This document shows, piece after piece, positions 11,774 to 23,869 of a stretch of DNA of 64,000 nucleotides. This DNA is from Combretum micranthum. Lineage: Eukaryota; Streptophyta; Magnoliopsida; Myrtales; Combretaceae. Under the pieces are notes generated by a model that saw only the letters and a list, made by a program, of their open reading frames with translations, made no database searches and was not told the DNA's origin. Position 1 is the stretch's first letter. Each line of letters starts with the position of its first letter. The translations under genes and the position numbers were made by a program. Where the stretch lies: contig JAMXBD010000092.1 of NCBI GenBank assembly GCA_024138025.1, positions 496,001 through 560,000 of the forward strand, written 5' to 3'.

Positions 11774-12155
11774 TGCAGATCAAGAAAATAATATGAAAGA
11801 TTTTATTTCAATAGATAGATTTGATTTAGTTATTATATCTTATTTCATTAGATTTGATTTTATTACAATATGATAGGATTGATATCTTATTTTAGGTATC
11901 AAAGCTTTTAGTTCAAATATTATTTTATCTTATATATTGGCAGATGTTGTAATAAACATAATTGGTTATTGAGATTTTGAATAAAAGAATTTATTTGCAA
12001 AGGTGTGATGTCTTTCTTCTCATTGATGGTGTGAGATCATCATAAAATTCATTGTGTGGTGTGAGACTATACAAATCAATGGTAGTGTGAGACAATCAAA
12101 TTGTCAGTTTACTTTTTTTATGCAATTTATTTTTCATTTCTCTTGTCCTACATCA
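11774..12155 (+). repeat. Right LTR of the small non-autonomous element
   Basis: TGCAGATCAAG start directly after the polypurine tract; ends CCTACATCA before the resumed SAUR unit. It is 17 bp longer than the left LTR, mainly through an extra GTGTGAGAC-type phrase near 12055-12100. Confidence 0.75.
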
Positions 12156-13320
12156 GTTCATCAAAAAATTTATGGAAATGCTCTCACATTGTTTTTGGGT
12201 TTATTTTATTATATTCTTTTGGAAAAGATTTCACTGTATGAAAGTTGTAATGCTATAGAATATTCCAAAATTCGTTAAACCTGTCACTTCACACTATGAT
12301 TCCAGCGTTTCAGGATACATTAGAAGAACTATTTATAGATTATGCTCACTTCTTTCCCGCATTGATGTGGATAAATTGTTCAGTCGGCCACAAAAAGGAG
12401 ACATATCATAGTGGTTGATAACTTTTATTCCGATACCATTTTTATGTTAGTACCACTAAATCAAATGGTTGCGATACTAATCCAAATAAAAAGAACCGTG
12501 CGAACTTTCACATGAATCTATCACTAAAAGAACAAGAAGCTAGGCCACATGTTCAAGTTCTCAAGTTTCAACCAATCCGTCCTTTTTTATATAATCATTT
12601 GCTTGGCCACATATATACTGACATAGAAGCATTTTCATTATTAAGATTCACATTCTTGACAAGCTAATCATTCTTTTCTCTCCTGCATTGTTTGACTATT
12701 TTTGCAGATTATCACACTTGTTTGATTGATAGGCTAGGTCTTAATGTGAATGTACTTGAACACTCAAGCCTATTGCTAAGTAGAAATGGGTTTGACTTTG
12801 TGACAAAAGAAAAAGAAAAAAAGAGCAATATTAGCACAGCCCATGTCTTCAAGTGGTCCTATGATGGTAGGCTGTCCTACCAAAACTTTGGTATTTTTGA
12901 AGAAAACATTTTTATGACAGGACCATGTGATCCAAGAGAAAAATAAGCCAGATCATACCTTCAAATTCTCCTCCACTCAATGAGATATGAATTCAAGGCC
13001 ATACGAAATCAATACGTAACAAGCAAATCATTCTTCCTCTCGTATATCATTCCGCCATATCGTTGGGGCCTCGGTGCAATCCAGCAAAATGGCAGCTTTA
13101 AAATAATGCCTACGTTTGTGGTGTTGAGTAGGAAGACAGGACCATGTGATCCTTTAGACATTCATGTCTTTAATGATGAAACCACTGTCTATATAAGCAT
13201 AAAACATTCTCATAAAGCGATACAAAGCATTCTAGCCATTAGATGTAAATCTTTACGTCCTCAGAGACCTCTTGAACTCCATTTCATTCAAACTTCACTA
13301 TAGTTTTGCAGACCATCATC
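12156..13320 (+). promoter_or_regulatory. Upstream region of SAUR copy A
   Basis: About 1.1 kb conserved with copy B (61775-62795) and, for its distal part, copy C. It contains two ACCATGTGATC motifs (12922-12932, 13141-13151) and a TATA box (13189-13197). The two auxin-response-type TGTCTC/GAGACA hexamers of copy B are mutated here (for example GAAGACA near 13133). An 84-codon open frame at 12692-12946 is not conserved as protein and is taken as noncoding. Confidence 0.6.
13189..13197 (+). promoter_or_regulatory. TATA box of SAUR copy A
   Basis: CTATATAAG, 124 bases upstream of the ATG at 13321; conserved in sequence and spacing with 62665-62673 in copy B. It implies a 5' leader of roughly 90-100 bases without an intron, which is usual for SAUR genes. 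Confidence 0.65.
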
Positions 13321-13518
13321 ATGGCCATTCGTTTACCGGGTATTCTGAAATCTAATGTTCCCAAAGGACATGTCACAGTTTATGTCGGAGAGAAACAAAG
13401 GAGAAAATATGTAGTGCCTATTTCATACCTGAATCAGCCACAGTATCAGGACTTGCTTGATAAGAATGAGGAAGAATTTGGGTTTCATCATCCAACGGGT
13501 GGTCATACTCTTCCCTGA
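13321..13518 (+). pseudogene. SAUR-family auxin-response gene, C-terminally truncated (copy A)
   Basis: SAUR proteins are small plant proteins induced by auxin that promote cell expansion; many inhibit PP2C-D phosphatases at the plasma membrane. The ATG at 13321 gives MAIRLPGIL, the standard N-terminus, rather than the ATG 15 bases upstream. The SAUR core follows at once: [15 protein letters not shown] (residues 12-26), [11 protein letters not shown], then EEEFGFHHP. The variable linker usually found between the N-terminal motif and VPKGH is missing, so this is a short subtype or a deletion. The frame stops at codon 66 (TGA, 13516-13518), exactly where copy B has TGC for the conserved Cys of the PCKED motif. 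The following codons still read KED and the tail, with an extra T near 13545. The protein would lack the last dozen or so residues. Likely a pseudogene, though a truncated product cannot be excluded. Confidence 0.8.
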
Positions 13519-16500
13519 AAAGAAGATACATTCCTTGCTTTTAACTTCTCAGTTGAGAAAATTGTAGGATGTCAAAGACCACATTTTTGCAAGACTACAA
13601 TTTTGTATATAAGCGGCCAAGCATCATATACACTCGTTTATTTGATTTTGCTTATTTATTACTAGAGAAGCTTGTAAATTACTAACAAAGTAAACCATTT
13701 TCTGCATATTGCGATATACATATGGCCTTTTCCAATTGCGATTTACCTTAACTATTTTGCATGTATATCACTTCTTGGAAATGCAATATACAAATATATA
13801 CCACATATTAAACACGCGATATACATATTACGTACGACAACTTTGGTATCCTATCTCAAAATCGTAATTTTGATGTGGTGATTTAGTAATTATTTTTATT
13901 TCAACCTTATTTAAGGAATTAATGTCAATTAGTATCCTAAATAAAAAATTATTTCACATAAGTGTTCATATTCTGTACATTTCCAATCCAAATTTTGAAA
14001 TTAAATGATTTCCATTTTACTTTATGCACCCCTAATCCTACAAAATTATGTTAGATAGCTTTGTTTTCTTTTTTTTTTTAATAAGACTATTAACGAATTG
14101 AGTTGAGATAATTTAATGTTATATTTTATATGAAACAACTCAAAATTTCAATTTTTTATCTTAACTAATACTTAATCCAATTTAGACTTCTCAGCTCATC
14201 CTTGACTTAAAATATGTAGTGACTCCTCTTGAAGTCTCCAAGTAATTTTCCTAAGTCTTCGAGACAATAAAAGATTGTTCTTGCTTGTGCCACATTTCAT
14301 TAAGTAATTTGGAAAAAAAAAAAGACAAAAATATAAAATTAACAAATATCCTTCCTGTTTATGTCTTACGATTCTCTCCGTGAGACAATTGCAGGAATAG
14401 AGGTTTATTACTAAAAAAACTCCTTTTTTATAGTATTCATGATATATAAATGTCAATTTTGCATGAATTATTTCTTCCAATTAAAATAATAAAATATCCA
14501 GATTTGATTTAGGCACAACTAATATTTATGTTCTACTTCACCTCAATCAAATTCAAATTCATGGATTAATTGAGCTAAATATTAAAAAATTCAAACTAAA
14601 CTCAACAAACTATTAGAATAGTTTTTAAGAAATTGAAAATGAGTGGCTTGTGAGTAAACTTGATTCATTCATATCCTATATATGTATATAAATAACAAGT
14701 TTGGTAAGAGAAAAATAGATATTTAATAAGTATTGCACACCACTTGTATATAATCCACCAATTACATTTTGAAGAACCATAGCTTTGTTTCAATCATGGA
14801 GTTACCGAAGAAACACGTTACAAAGAAAAACAGAAGCTCTTGTTGTTTTTAGATAATACTGATCACGTTGACTCGAGAAAAGACGGCGATGGAGCTGATA
14901 TACCACCAAAGGACGCGAAGGACATAAATGGATCTACGAAGCAAGTTGACGAATAGAACAAGAGAGATATTACTCGGACTCTCTCTATGTCGTTTTCAAC
15001 CGTAGGCCAATGTTAGGAAAATTTTCATACGTGAAAGCTCATCGAGGTAAGATTTACTTGCTTGCTTTTGGGGCTTTCTTTTCTTTTCCCCCACCCCAAC
15101 CCAACACCACCACACCCACACCCCCACCCCCCCTTTTTTTTCTATTTATATTATCTGATTTTTATCTGTATCTTATATGTTTGTATATTTTACTATTTTA
15201 TCTTAATCGAATTTATTTATGGATAGAAATACGTGTTTTTCGTCTGTATCTGTTTCTAGACATATATTTGTTTAAAAACGAAAACTAAGATGCCAAAACG
15301 GTGAACAAATAAACCGTAAAATAAAATCATAGTCTCGTTGTAATTCTCTAGATTTCTCGTTAACTCAATTCTTGATGATTGCCCAATTAGACGATAATTT
15401 TTCACACAATATTGAGAAAATATTAAAAAAATCACTTCCATTTTTTTTGCGATATAAAATTTTCAAAATGTATGGTGTATATATATATAAGTGTAAAGTT
15501 TTGACTTTTCAATCTCACAATTGGTAGAAAGCTAATTTACAAATAAAGGAATACTTCCAAGATTTTTTGGAAAACATAAAATTTCCATAATTGTTAATAT
15601 AATTAATGAGAATCTCAAAATAATTTTAATAAATTGAATACTAAGTGCTAGTAATCAGCACCAGTTAACTCGGCCCAAAATCATCGGATCATGGGTCTGA
15701 GTTGACATGACTTGGAATCAACCTGGTAACAATTTTTTTTTTTTTTTGAATTTTTTGGATCTGACACTATATGAAACAAAAAAATAAAAATAAAAAATAA
15801 AATAAAGGTATCAATCTCATAAATCTTATATCATCCCAGAAAAACAGGCATATGAGGTGCCCATTCGTGTGCCATTCCACTGGTCCATTTTCATTCACAA
15901 TCTGCCAAACATAAGTTTCAATACCACCAAAATATTACAAAAACAGCCCGTGAACCTTTTTTTTCCCCCCTTTTCATCCTCTCCCTCTCTCGTCGGTCGC
16001 ACATTTCATTTCTGGCTGCATTCTATTGGCCGTAAATAAAACTAATGGTAAATGTCCCCATTCAAGACGATACATCCATCAATAATAAAATTAAACATGA
16101 GAAGCCAGATGTCCCCTACCCTATAGCAAGGAGAGTTCATAAGTTTGACATTTGTACCTTTAGACTTAGTAAAGTGGTAAGAAATTGGAGAAATATTTCT
16201 CTCGTCCAACCACAGCGAAACCAAGCATATACGAGTAAATAATTTTGACCTTTTCTTGATTGTCATAAATTACAGTACAGGTCCAATCAGAAGAAACCTA
16301 TGTAACTTCTTAAGAAGTTCTTGTACAGACCCAAAACAAGAAGCTAATCCGATACCTTAAGTTTCTCGAGAAATGTAATAACAATTTGAAACTGCAAAAT
16401 AAAATTAGAAATTTCATCGCTTGAACGATAACTAAAACTCACATGATAGATATCCCAAAAAGACTAAATCATATAACACAAAAATCGAACAAACTCGAAC

Positions 16501-19500
16501 CTTACCCGTGTACTGATTCGGTATCAAATAAAACTAGATCATTTAAACTCCAAGCACCCCAATTAAAAAATTTAGAAATAAAATTTGAATAAAATGGCCC
16601 CAAACCATTTAAAAATAACATTTTATTTAATATTCATTCGTATAACCCTTCATACATAATATTTAAAGAAAATCCCACTAGTCACAAAACAAACAAATAA
16701 TTAAGAATCAAGCAAATTAAATAATCTTATTTTCTTTTTCATCTTTCCCCTTCCTCCAGCAAAATGCCGCCAGCCCCACACATATATGTATAAATATATA
16801 TATATAATATTTTATATTTTTTTTTTTCTTGTAAGTTACTTCACTAAGGAGATAACAAGAGATGGATCCACTTGGGTCAAGTCACTTACCTACCATACAT
16901 ATACTACTTTTTCAATCTACAACCTATAATTTTATACATAATTTATCACACATACGGTTTTTAAATAAACCTATAACTTTATACAAGATCCAACGGTGAA
17001 TCTTGCATTTTTCTTATAAGTGACTTATCCCAAGTTCAAATTCAATTCTTGGACAATGACATTGACGGACAAAGTCCTACCTAAGCTCGATTGTAAACTT
17101 GACCAACAAGTTTTTCCTTCCCCATGCCGGTTAACGTCACATTCCAAAACATTTATACAACCTCAATGCTAATATTTTGAATATTTAAATATATTCTTCT
17201 ACTCCTTTCCTTGCTCTTTACTCTCATATATATAACTGAGTCAGATTTTGGATTGATCACATGAATTCGAAATTCGACCAGCTAGCCTATAGGGTCTACG
17301 AAATTCGACCCTATAATTCTATACAGTTTTGATGATATATTCAAACTCACCTTACAAAATTTAATTTAAAACCCAAAACCCAACCCTATAACTCTATAAC
17401 CGTTTTTTTTTAAACCTATTTTCAAATTGTAATAATTAATTTAAGAAAAGATGGTGTCTTTGGTACAAGTTTCCTATACATTGAAAAAAAAATGCATATG
17501 AGATTGATATTTAAATATAAAAATATATTACTTTTGTCACCGTATAATATCTTGAAAATGTATTTAAATTAAATCTCCTACTAGAACTAAAATATAATAG
17601 ACATCAAATAGTATAAATCTTCACAACAAACATGACTTGAACAAAATTTAATAAAAAGTTCTAAAATTCATAACTAGTTTAGTAGACAAAAAGAAAAAAA
17701 AATATCCTTAGGAGGTAAAAAAGATGGTAGTTTCCTCATATATTATTTCATCTCCTTGTCCATTTACTAATGTTTTTATTTATTTTTTAAAATTATAATA
17801 CTGGATTGTTATATATCCATTAGGTTATTATATAATCTAAACCCAACCCTATAACCCTATAGGGTTTTTATTATATATCCAAACCTGGCCCTAAAACTCT
17901 ATAGATTTTTAAAGTATTAGACGGGTCAAAAATCCTTTAACGGCCTATCCAATTACATCTCTACTTACTCTAGCACCCACTCATGAACACTATCCCATAA
18001 TTTCCCTTTCATTTATATTTATATTTTCTCTCCTCATGACCTAGTCCATATCATTTATACACTGATATTGCCATCACAAATTCTCTTGTGAACCTTGTCT
18101 TTATATACTTTCTCAATAGCGTCAAAGCTTTCTCCTCTCATCCTTCTCTCTCTTTGTTTCCATTTTACCAAATTCCACTAAGGGCCTCCAACCTCCAACA
18201 ATATTGGAGAAACACACAGTAGCCACACCAAGTTCCAGCCAGTGAGAGGATTAAAGGCATCAAATCTCAATTAGATTAATCCTTCCAGGTAAGTTCCTAA
18301 GAGATCTTTGTAGAAATACCATAATGTTAGCATGTCTTATATTCTTAGGAACAAGAATGATTAAGTATATTTTGTAAGTCCATAATAAAAAAGGCAAAAG
18401 CAACAAATGCTACCATTTTTCACCTTATAGAAAGAATACACTTAAATAAGACTTGTGCCACAGAGTTTTCTATGAAAATATAAATGAAATCTCTAAAATG
18501 TATCTCATATTATCAAGTTTTAGTTAAACAATTTTTATAGGGAAAATCTCTACACAATACCTTAAATTTTCAAGTAAAAGTGATTATTGGAATTATAAAT
18601 GATCATACAATTTAATATATAGCTACTTTATAGAGTTATATTGCAATAATCACAAAAATAAATCTTGAAAAATTTAGGATAAATGAAAACCTAAGTACTT
18701 TATATAAAGATTAGTCCACGAAAAGTTTTCATGTTAGACATATGCTTTGAAAATATCAAGTAAAAGTATGATGGAAATGGTTTTTGATATTATTATAGGC
18801 AAGGAAAATATTAAACCTTCTTTACCCCAAGTGAAAACCCATTGTAGCATAAAAGGTTTACTGATAACATGAATGTTAAGGTTATAGAAAGTGTAAACAC
18901 TAAACTATTAAAAACAGCTCAAGTAATGAAAATATTATATATAAAATATATATATATAAACTAAAAACTAATATATTGAAGCATATAGATATTTATGTAA
19001 TTATTCTCATGAAGCAAAAATTGACTAACAGAACAAATTAATTAAACTAAACACTAAATGAAGCAATTGAGGGCTTCTAGATAGTTTGAATAAATTGTAT
19101 TGACCAATGCTTCAAACACTCAAACGGACATCGTCATTAGAAAGTACTCGAAAATCCCATGAAACTGACTATTTATTTGCAAAAAACGGATTAGAAACGG
19201 GTTAAATATCACGAAAACAAGATTTCACAAGGTGCTATCAAATTAACACAAAAATTGCAAATTGATTTAAACTTTTTCAACACATTAAAAGTTTCTTATG
19301 ATTATAAAAAAAACACCATCAATGGGTCATACTCAAAAAATCTTGTGGAATTGACTTTTCACTCATCAAAAATAGATAAGAAATGAATAAATTATTGCAA
19401 AAACAAGATTTTGAGCAAAGTTGCCAAATTCATACAAATTTCACCGGTTGTTGCTAGTTTATTCGACATTTTCTTTAATAAAAGCAATATCATATTTTAA

Positions 19501-20345
19501 TAGTACCCAAAAAAACCGTGTTGCATTGAGTATTTACAAGTCAAAGATGGATTTAAAATGAAAAATTTAGATGATTGAAAATTTAACACTAAAACAACAA
19601 AATAGTAGAACGACTGTAGTATAGTTTATAAAATTACATATCTTAGCTATTTCTTATAGTTTGTTCATATTTTCTTACTAAAATTAGGTGACTTGAACTC
19701 CAATTTAGAGTTACTACCACTTGTAAAGGATGGATAGATGAGTATATTCTGATAACCTTTATATCTAATTGTGCTTATAGTTTAGAATATGATTTGTTAA
19801 TATAAATTAAAATGTTTCATGTATGAGGTGGGAAGTTTATGCTTGTGTTGTTGCGTTCGTTATTTATATGAAAATACTATAATTAATTGGAACATTAAGT
19901 ATTGGGTTGTTGCTTGATTATTTTAATCTTTGCAAGTGTCTGATATTTACATGATCTTTAAATGGACTTAATAACTATTAGCTTGATAATTAAAAATAAG
20001 CATGCATTGCACGATTGCATTATAAAAGGCCATCACCACTACACAATGACACGAATAGGCCACACTATCCTAGGTGGATGGTGAACATAGATGACCAAAT
20101 TGGTGTAATCTTTGTATGTACCAAGGGTCCGTCGTAGGGGAATGGAAACTAGGTCATCCTAGGAAAACAGCCTATCTCTTAAGGTCGTGTTGGGTCATTG
20201 TTATGGATATCTTCTCTAGGGATGTCGTTATATAATATATATAATATATTATATTAATTTGTATAAGAAAAGAAAAACTTGTTTGATCAAGTACATTTGA
20301 TTCTCGAAGTATTAGCGTTTCCGAGTTTATTATGTGGATGCACCT
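13519..20345. other. Intergenic DNA, no convincing gene
   Basis: 13519-14330 is the downstream part of unit A. A C-rich tract (CCCACCCC...CCCACCCCCCC) lies at about 15089-15131 and a T run at about 15730-15745. Open frames such as 15010-15288 and 15857-16039 are low-complexity or unconserved. 18100-18300 looks like a transcribed leader (TTTATATAC box near 18101, CT-rich run, CAGGTAAGT donor near 18286-18294), but no coding exon follows. Degenerate AACCCAACCCTATAAC phrases occur at 17374-17400 and 17840-17870. 19990-20215 has the texture of an LTR fragment with no partner seen. Confidence 0.6.
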
Positions 20346-20919
20346 AAGGCTACAAACTAGCTGACCTATTCGTGAGTGACTTAAGCTCTAGTAAACAAGT
20401 TAAGTCCGAGCCCAAAATAAAGCACGTTTGTCTAAATGAGCCGAGCTCAAGCTTTGATTGAGGCTCATAAGTTGGCTTGTGAACAAGCTTATTTAGATTC
20501 GTGAACAAGCTCGAAACTGGGCTAATTGACAGGCTCATTAATAAGTTTATTAACAAATTTATGAATTTTTTATGCATGATAGATTATCTACAACTACTTA
20601 ATAAAAATATTAAAAACTAATTTCTATTTAATAATTATGTATATATATTAAAGCAACACTTATATTATATTTCTAGTTTAAAAAAATGGAATATAGGCTA
20701 TTAATGAGTTGACTCGAACTTAAATTACAAACTCAATAAAAGCTTGTTAACTCGATAAAAAGCTCGGCTTAGCTCAAACTCGTTTTATAAACGAGTTAGC
20801 TCTAACCTCAATTTTAGACTCGATAAAAAGTTTAGCTTGAGCTCAGCTCACTAAATTTTAAACTAGCCGTACGATCCTTTAAAAGCTCGGCTTCTCAACT
20901 CGGCTCATTTGCAGCCCTA
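20346..20919. mobile_element. hAT-like non-autonomous DNA element (MITE)
   Basis: 574 bp bounded by imperfect terminal inverted repeats, AAGGCTACAAAC (20346-20357) and ATTTGCAGCCCT (20908-20919; reverse complement AGGGCTGCAAAT, 9 of 12 matches). The AGGGCTGCAAAC-type terminus is typical of plant hAT elements. The interior is full of short GAGCTCGAGCTT / AAGCTCGGCT phrases in both orientations, another mark of these repeats. A 75-codon minus-strand frame (20350-20577) is part of the repeat and not a gene. No clear 8-bp target duplication is left. Confidence 0.55.
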
Positions 20920-21607
20920 TATCTACCCTAACCCTTGATTGGAGGGTGAAAATTCAATCTAAATATGGTTATTAGTTGACCATATTTATTTGTTCATTTG
21001 TTTGTTTACATTGCATATACTTGTTTTAATAACTTGTTTGTCATTGCTTGAACAGTATGGAGTAAGGATATACTTTATCAACTAAATGTAGCTGACTCCC
21101 CAATATTTTGTTTTTTGTAGATAGTTGAAAACTGAAAGAGACATGATTTGAGTAGAGCGCACCAAGGATCAAGCTTCACAAGATAGGTAGATGATTAGAA
21201 ATTTCTAAAATAAACCTAGTTGAGAGATAAAACTTAAAATGTAGTCTTCTTTCTTAACTACACTCAGTTGATATTTTTGTTAAACCTAGATTTATCTTAA
21301 TTTGTCATTTGATAGGATATTCGATTCTATGTGGTCCTTGTAATATGTGTAAGTTTCGATATATAAGAAATTATTTCATAATAATTACACATATATATAT
21401 ATATATATATAATACAATGAGATTATTAATTAACTAGAATTTTGTAAACTCTTACTTGTTAGGTGATCTTCATATTACAGTGTACATGTAATATGATGAT
21501 TTAGGGAAATTCTACTAGGCCCCTCTAGGGTCACGACACTTGTCTCCGAAGATTGCTGAGTAAAAACCACATTGTACGACAGCAAACTCATTGGGAATTT
21601 GTGAAAT
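20920..21607. other. Upstream region of the lectin kinase pseudogene
   Basis: AT-rich, no gene. An (AT)n run lies at about 21390-21411. TATA-like sequences are numerous, so no promoter is singled out. The receptor kinase reading frame begins at 21608. Confidence 0.5.
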
Positions 21608-21960
21608 ATGTATCAAGTGTTTACAAAGTCGATTTTGTTCCTACAACTGCAAGTAATGATTTCTCTTATCTTCTTTTATGTCGTCTCACTATCAAATGCT
21701 CTTTCCTTCAACTATTCTACTTCCACTGGTAGTTATGATAGCATAACTCTCAAGAATGAGAGAACTTCGGTCATAAATAGCCGGGGAAAGATTCAATACA
21801 CTCTCAGAGCCACGTACTCCGAGCCGTTGCACCTTTGGGACAAAGGCTCTGGCCAACTCTCCGGTTTCAAAACTTATTTCACTTTCACTCTGAACACTGA
21901 AAACCAAACAAACTATGTAGATGGGGTGGCGTTTTTCCTTGCACCAAACGGTTCCAGAAT
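21608..21960 (+). pseudogene. LecRLK exon 1: signal peptide and N-terminal lectin domain
   Basis: ATG at 21608. Residues 1-32 are hydrophobic and end SNA before LSFNYS, a good signal-peptide cleavage context. The legume-lectin fold follows, with YVDGVAFFLAPNGS near the end; its Asp is the first sugar/metal-binding acid. The exon ends AGAAT before a GT donor at 21961. A second ATG 48 bases on (21656) would give a shorter signal peptide. Confidence 0.85.
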
Positions 21961-22077
21961 GTTAAAAATATAATTTGCAATTTTGATTCTCAATAAATGA
22001 GATATGCTCCTTTTCATCTTTATTTGTTTTATATAATTAACCTCCAATATCAAATATAAAATTTGCACCCAACACAG
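21961..22077 (+). other. 117-nt intron within the lectin domain
   Basis: Begins GTTAAAAATA and ends CCAACACAG; AT-rich. Joining 21960 to 22078 keeps the frame (AGA ATA ATT CCT GAC, reading R-I-I-P-D) and rejoins APNGSR to the NITKGGAFGL stretch expected next in the family. Most genes of this class have no intron here, so it may instead be a small insertion that happens to be spliceable. Confidence 0.65.
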
Positions 22078-23229
22078 AATTCCTGACAACATAACTAAAG
22101 GAGGAGCTTTCGGCCTGACCAGTGATGAAAAGGTTTTAAATTCAAGTGACAACCCTTTTGTTGCCGTGGAATTCGATCTGTACAGCAATCCATGGGATCC
22201 TCCAGGTACGCATGTCGGTGTTGATATTAACTCTATGAGGTCTGTTGCAAATACATCATGGTTGTTGTCTGTTACTAATGAAGTTTGGATCACTTACAAC
22301 TCGACATCATATAACTTATCGGTTGAATTTCGTGGTGATAAAAATGAAACACAAGAAACTAAATATCTCAGTTACGAGGTTGATTTGAGGTCGTGGCTAC
22401 CCGAATGGGTCACTTTTGGTTTCGCTGCATCAATTGACAATGATTCCTATGCTCGAATTGGTTCTTGGAATTTTAGTTCAAACGCGACGATTGCTACCAA
22501 AACCGCAAAAAGCCACCGGGAAAATAAAATGGGAAAAGTGATAGGAGCAATAGCTGGTGGATGCCTTTTGGTAGTTGGCTTGGCGATAACTTGGTTCTTT
22601 TTGTGGAAAAAGAATAGAAGAGATAGGGAGCGTGAGGATTTGTTTCATCATATATTGGCCAAGAGTTTTCCACTGGAACAGGACCGAAGAAATTCTCCTA
22701 TGGCGATTTGTCAAAGGCAACAAATAACTTCAAGCCTGAACAAAAGCTTGGGGAGGGGGGATTCGGTGGTGTTTATAGTGGATTCTGAAAAACACAAACC
22801 AATATATCGCAGTTAAGAGGATATCAAGCTATTTAGAGCAAGGAATGAAAGAATATGCATCAGAAATAAAGGCAATCAGTCGGCTAAGACACCGCAATTT
22901 AGTGCTGCTACTCGGTTGGTGTCATGAAAGAGGAGAGTTGTTGCTTGTGTATGAGTTCTTGCCGAATCGCAGTTTAGATTTTCATCTGTTCAAAGTGCAA
23001 CACTTGTTACCATGGGAAAAAAGATATGGAATAGCTCAGGGGTTGGCTTCTGCATTGCTATATCTGCAAGAGGAGTCGGAGCAATGTGTGGTGCACAGAG
23101 ACATAAAATCCAGCAATGTCATGCTTGATTCCGAATTTAATGCAAAACTTGGTGATTTTGGGCTAGCAAGACTAGTGGACCATGCAAAAGGAGCACGAAC
23201 AACAATTTTGGCAGGGACAAAAGGCTACA
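22078..23229 (+). pseudogene. LecRLK second exon, 5' part: lectin, TM helix, kinase N-lobe and catalytic loop
   Basis: Starts in the lectin domain (GGAFGL, then VAVEFDLYSNPWDPPGTHVG, whose Glu-Phe-Asp and Asn/Asp/His are the metal-site residues). One transmembrane helix (about 22528-22596, VIGAIAGG to ITWFFLW) is followed by a basic stop-transfer KKNRRDRER. The kinase domain begins at KKFSYGDL (about 22685). Frame breaks lie at about 22664 and 22786. It ends with AGTKGY plus the first bases of the Met codon, at the chromovirus LTR (23230). The last five bases, CTACA, are the target duplication. Confidence 0.88.
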
Positions 23230-23811
23230 TGTTACAAAGAATGATACGAGGATCAGAAGCTGTCCTCGGAAACTAGTAGATTACATTTGTACAGCAAAAC
23301 ATTCATAATACACATGGATTCATAGAATAGTTACAGAAAGTAGAGATACTCTTGTTGTAATCTGTTAATAAGCATAGTTAACAGTTAACAGAAGAGTAGT
23401 TGTAACAGTTCAGTTCTGTTGGACAATAACAGAATACAGTTGTAGATCAACAAAAAAAGAACGAATATAAATACAAAGTAAGGGAAAAGGGAACTTATTC
23501 CCTCCTTTTGCTCATATGATGCTTGCATGGAGTCTGCTGTGACTCGAATAACAGCCATAGTAACAAACACCTGTGACAAACACATTAAACCAACCAGTTA
23601 CAATATCTACTAGAGCATTCGTAGCCAAGTAAACAGGAAATAGAGAATAGCAGAAGAGATACATGGAGAGAGTTAGGGTTTGAAGCTTACACATAGAGAG
23701 CGAGTTAAACACGAGAGGCAGGAGGGTGGAGAGGACTCGAATTAGGGTTAAGAGAAGTAACAGAGCGGGTTGGAAGTAAGTGGGCTGGGCTGTGAGAGAA
23801 GGCCGGTAATA
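23230..23811 (+). repeat. 5' LTR of the chromovirus
   Basis: 582 bp, TGTTACAAAG to GGCCGGTAATA. It is directly followed by TTTGGTGCTCTCGTTC (23812-23827), the position of the primer-binding site. That site is not the common tRNA-Met type; similar TTTGGTGCT sites occur in other plant gypsy elements. Confidence 0.9.
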
Positions 23812-23869
23812 TTTGGTGCTCTCGTTCATTCGTTTTGTTGGATCAGAGAATTTCGTTAATTCATCCACA

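Larger units (their letters stand above)
10477..12155 (+). mobile_element. Small non-autonomous LTR retrotransposon
   Basis: LTRs of 365 bp (10477-10841) and 382 bp (11774-12155) flank about 930 bp. Directly after the left LTR, AATTTAGTATAAGAGTC (10842-10858) resembles a mutated tRNA-Met primer site (usual TGGTATCAGAGC). Directly before the right LTR is a polypurine tract, AAGAAAGGGGGAATAA (about 11758-11773). Just before that, a gypsy-like polyprotein tail motif (DSRMNF then lysines and glycines) can be read, pointing to gypsy ancestry. The interior carries one acidic frame (11135-11602) and no RT or integrase. Left flank TCCAT and right flank TTCAT are candidate imperfect target duplications, if two bases at each LTR edge are included in the element. 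Confidence 0.8.
10316..14330 (+). repeat. SAUR-associated duplicated unit, copy A
   Basis: From about 10316 to 10476, and again from 12156 to about 14330, this DNA aligns along its length with 56950-57097 plus 61770-64000 (copy B). The shared region includes the SAUR gene, its TATA box and about 0.8 kb of downstream DNA (for example the CATTTCATTAAGTAA block at 14294 and 63970). The alignment also reaches left into the copia LTR/gag remnant (9682-10298 against 56317-56940), so the duplicated segment is at least 4.5 kb before later insertions. Copy A is interrupted by the non-autonomous LTR element at 10477-12155. Confidence 0.85.

Noticed and set aside
12692..12946. 84-codon frame upstream of SAUR copy A
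   Set aside because: The matching stretches in copies B and C are not open in the same frame; the conservation is at DNA level and belongs to the upstream region.
14794..15050. Possible small gene starting MELPKKH, with a GGTAAGAT donor near 15045
   Set aside because: The frame stops after 18 codons, and no continuous reading frame or recognisable exon joins to the donor.
15010..15288. 92-codon frame with a proline/threonine run
   Set aside because: The run comes from a C-rich simple tract and the rest is hydrophobic low complexity; no family resemblance.
18100..18300. Possible transcribed leader with TATA-like box, CT-rich stretch and CAGGTAAGT donor
   Set aside because: No coding exon, acceptor or microRNA-like hairpin with a known mature sequence could be found downstream within several kb, so a gene call is not supported.
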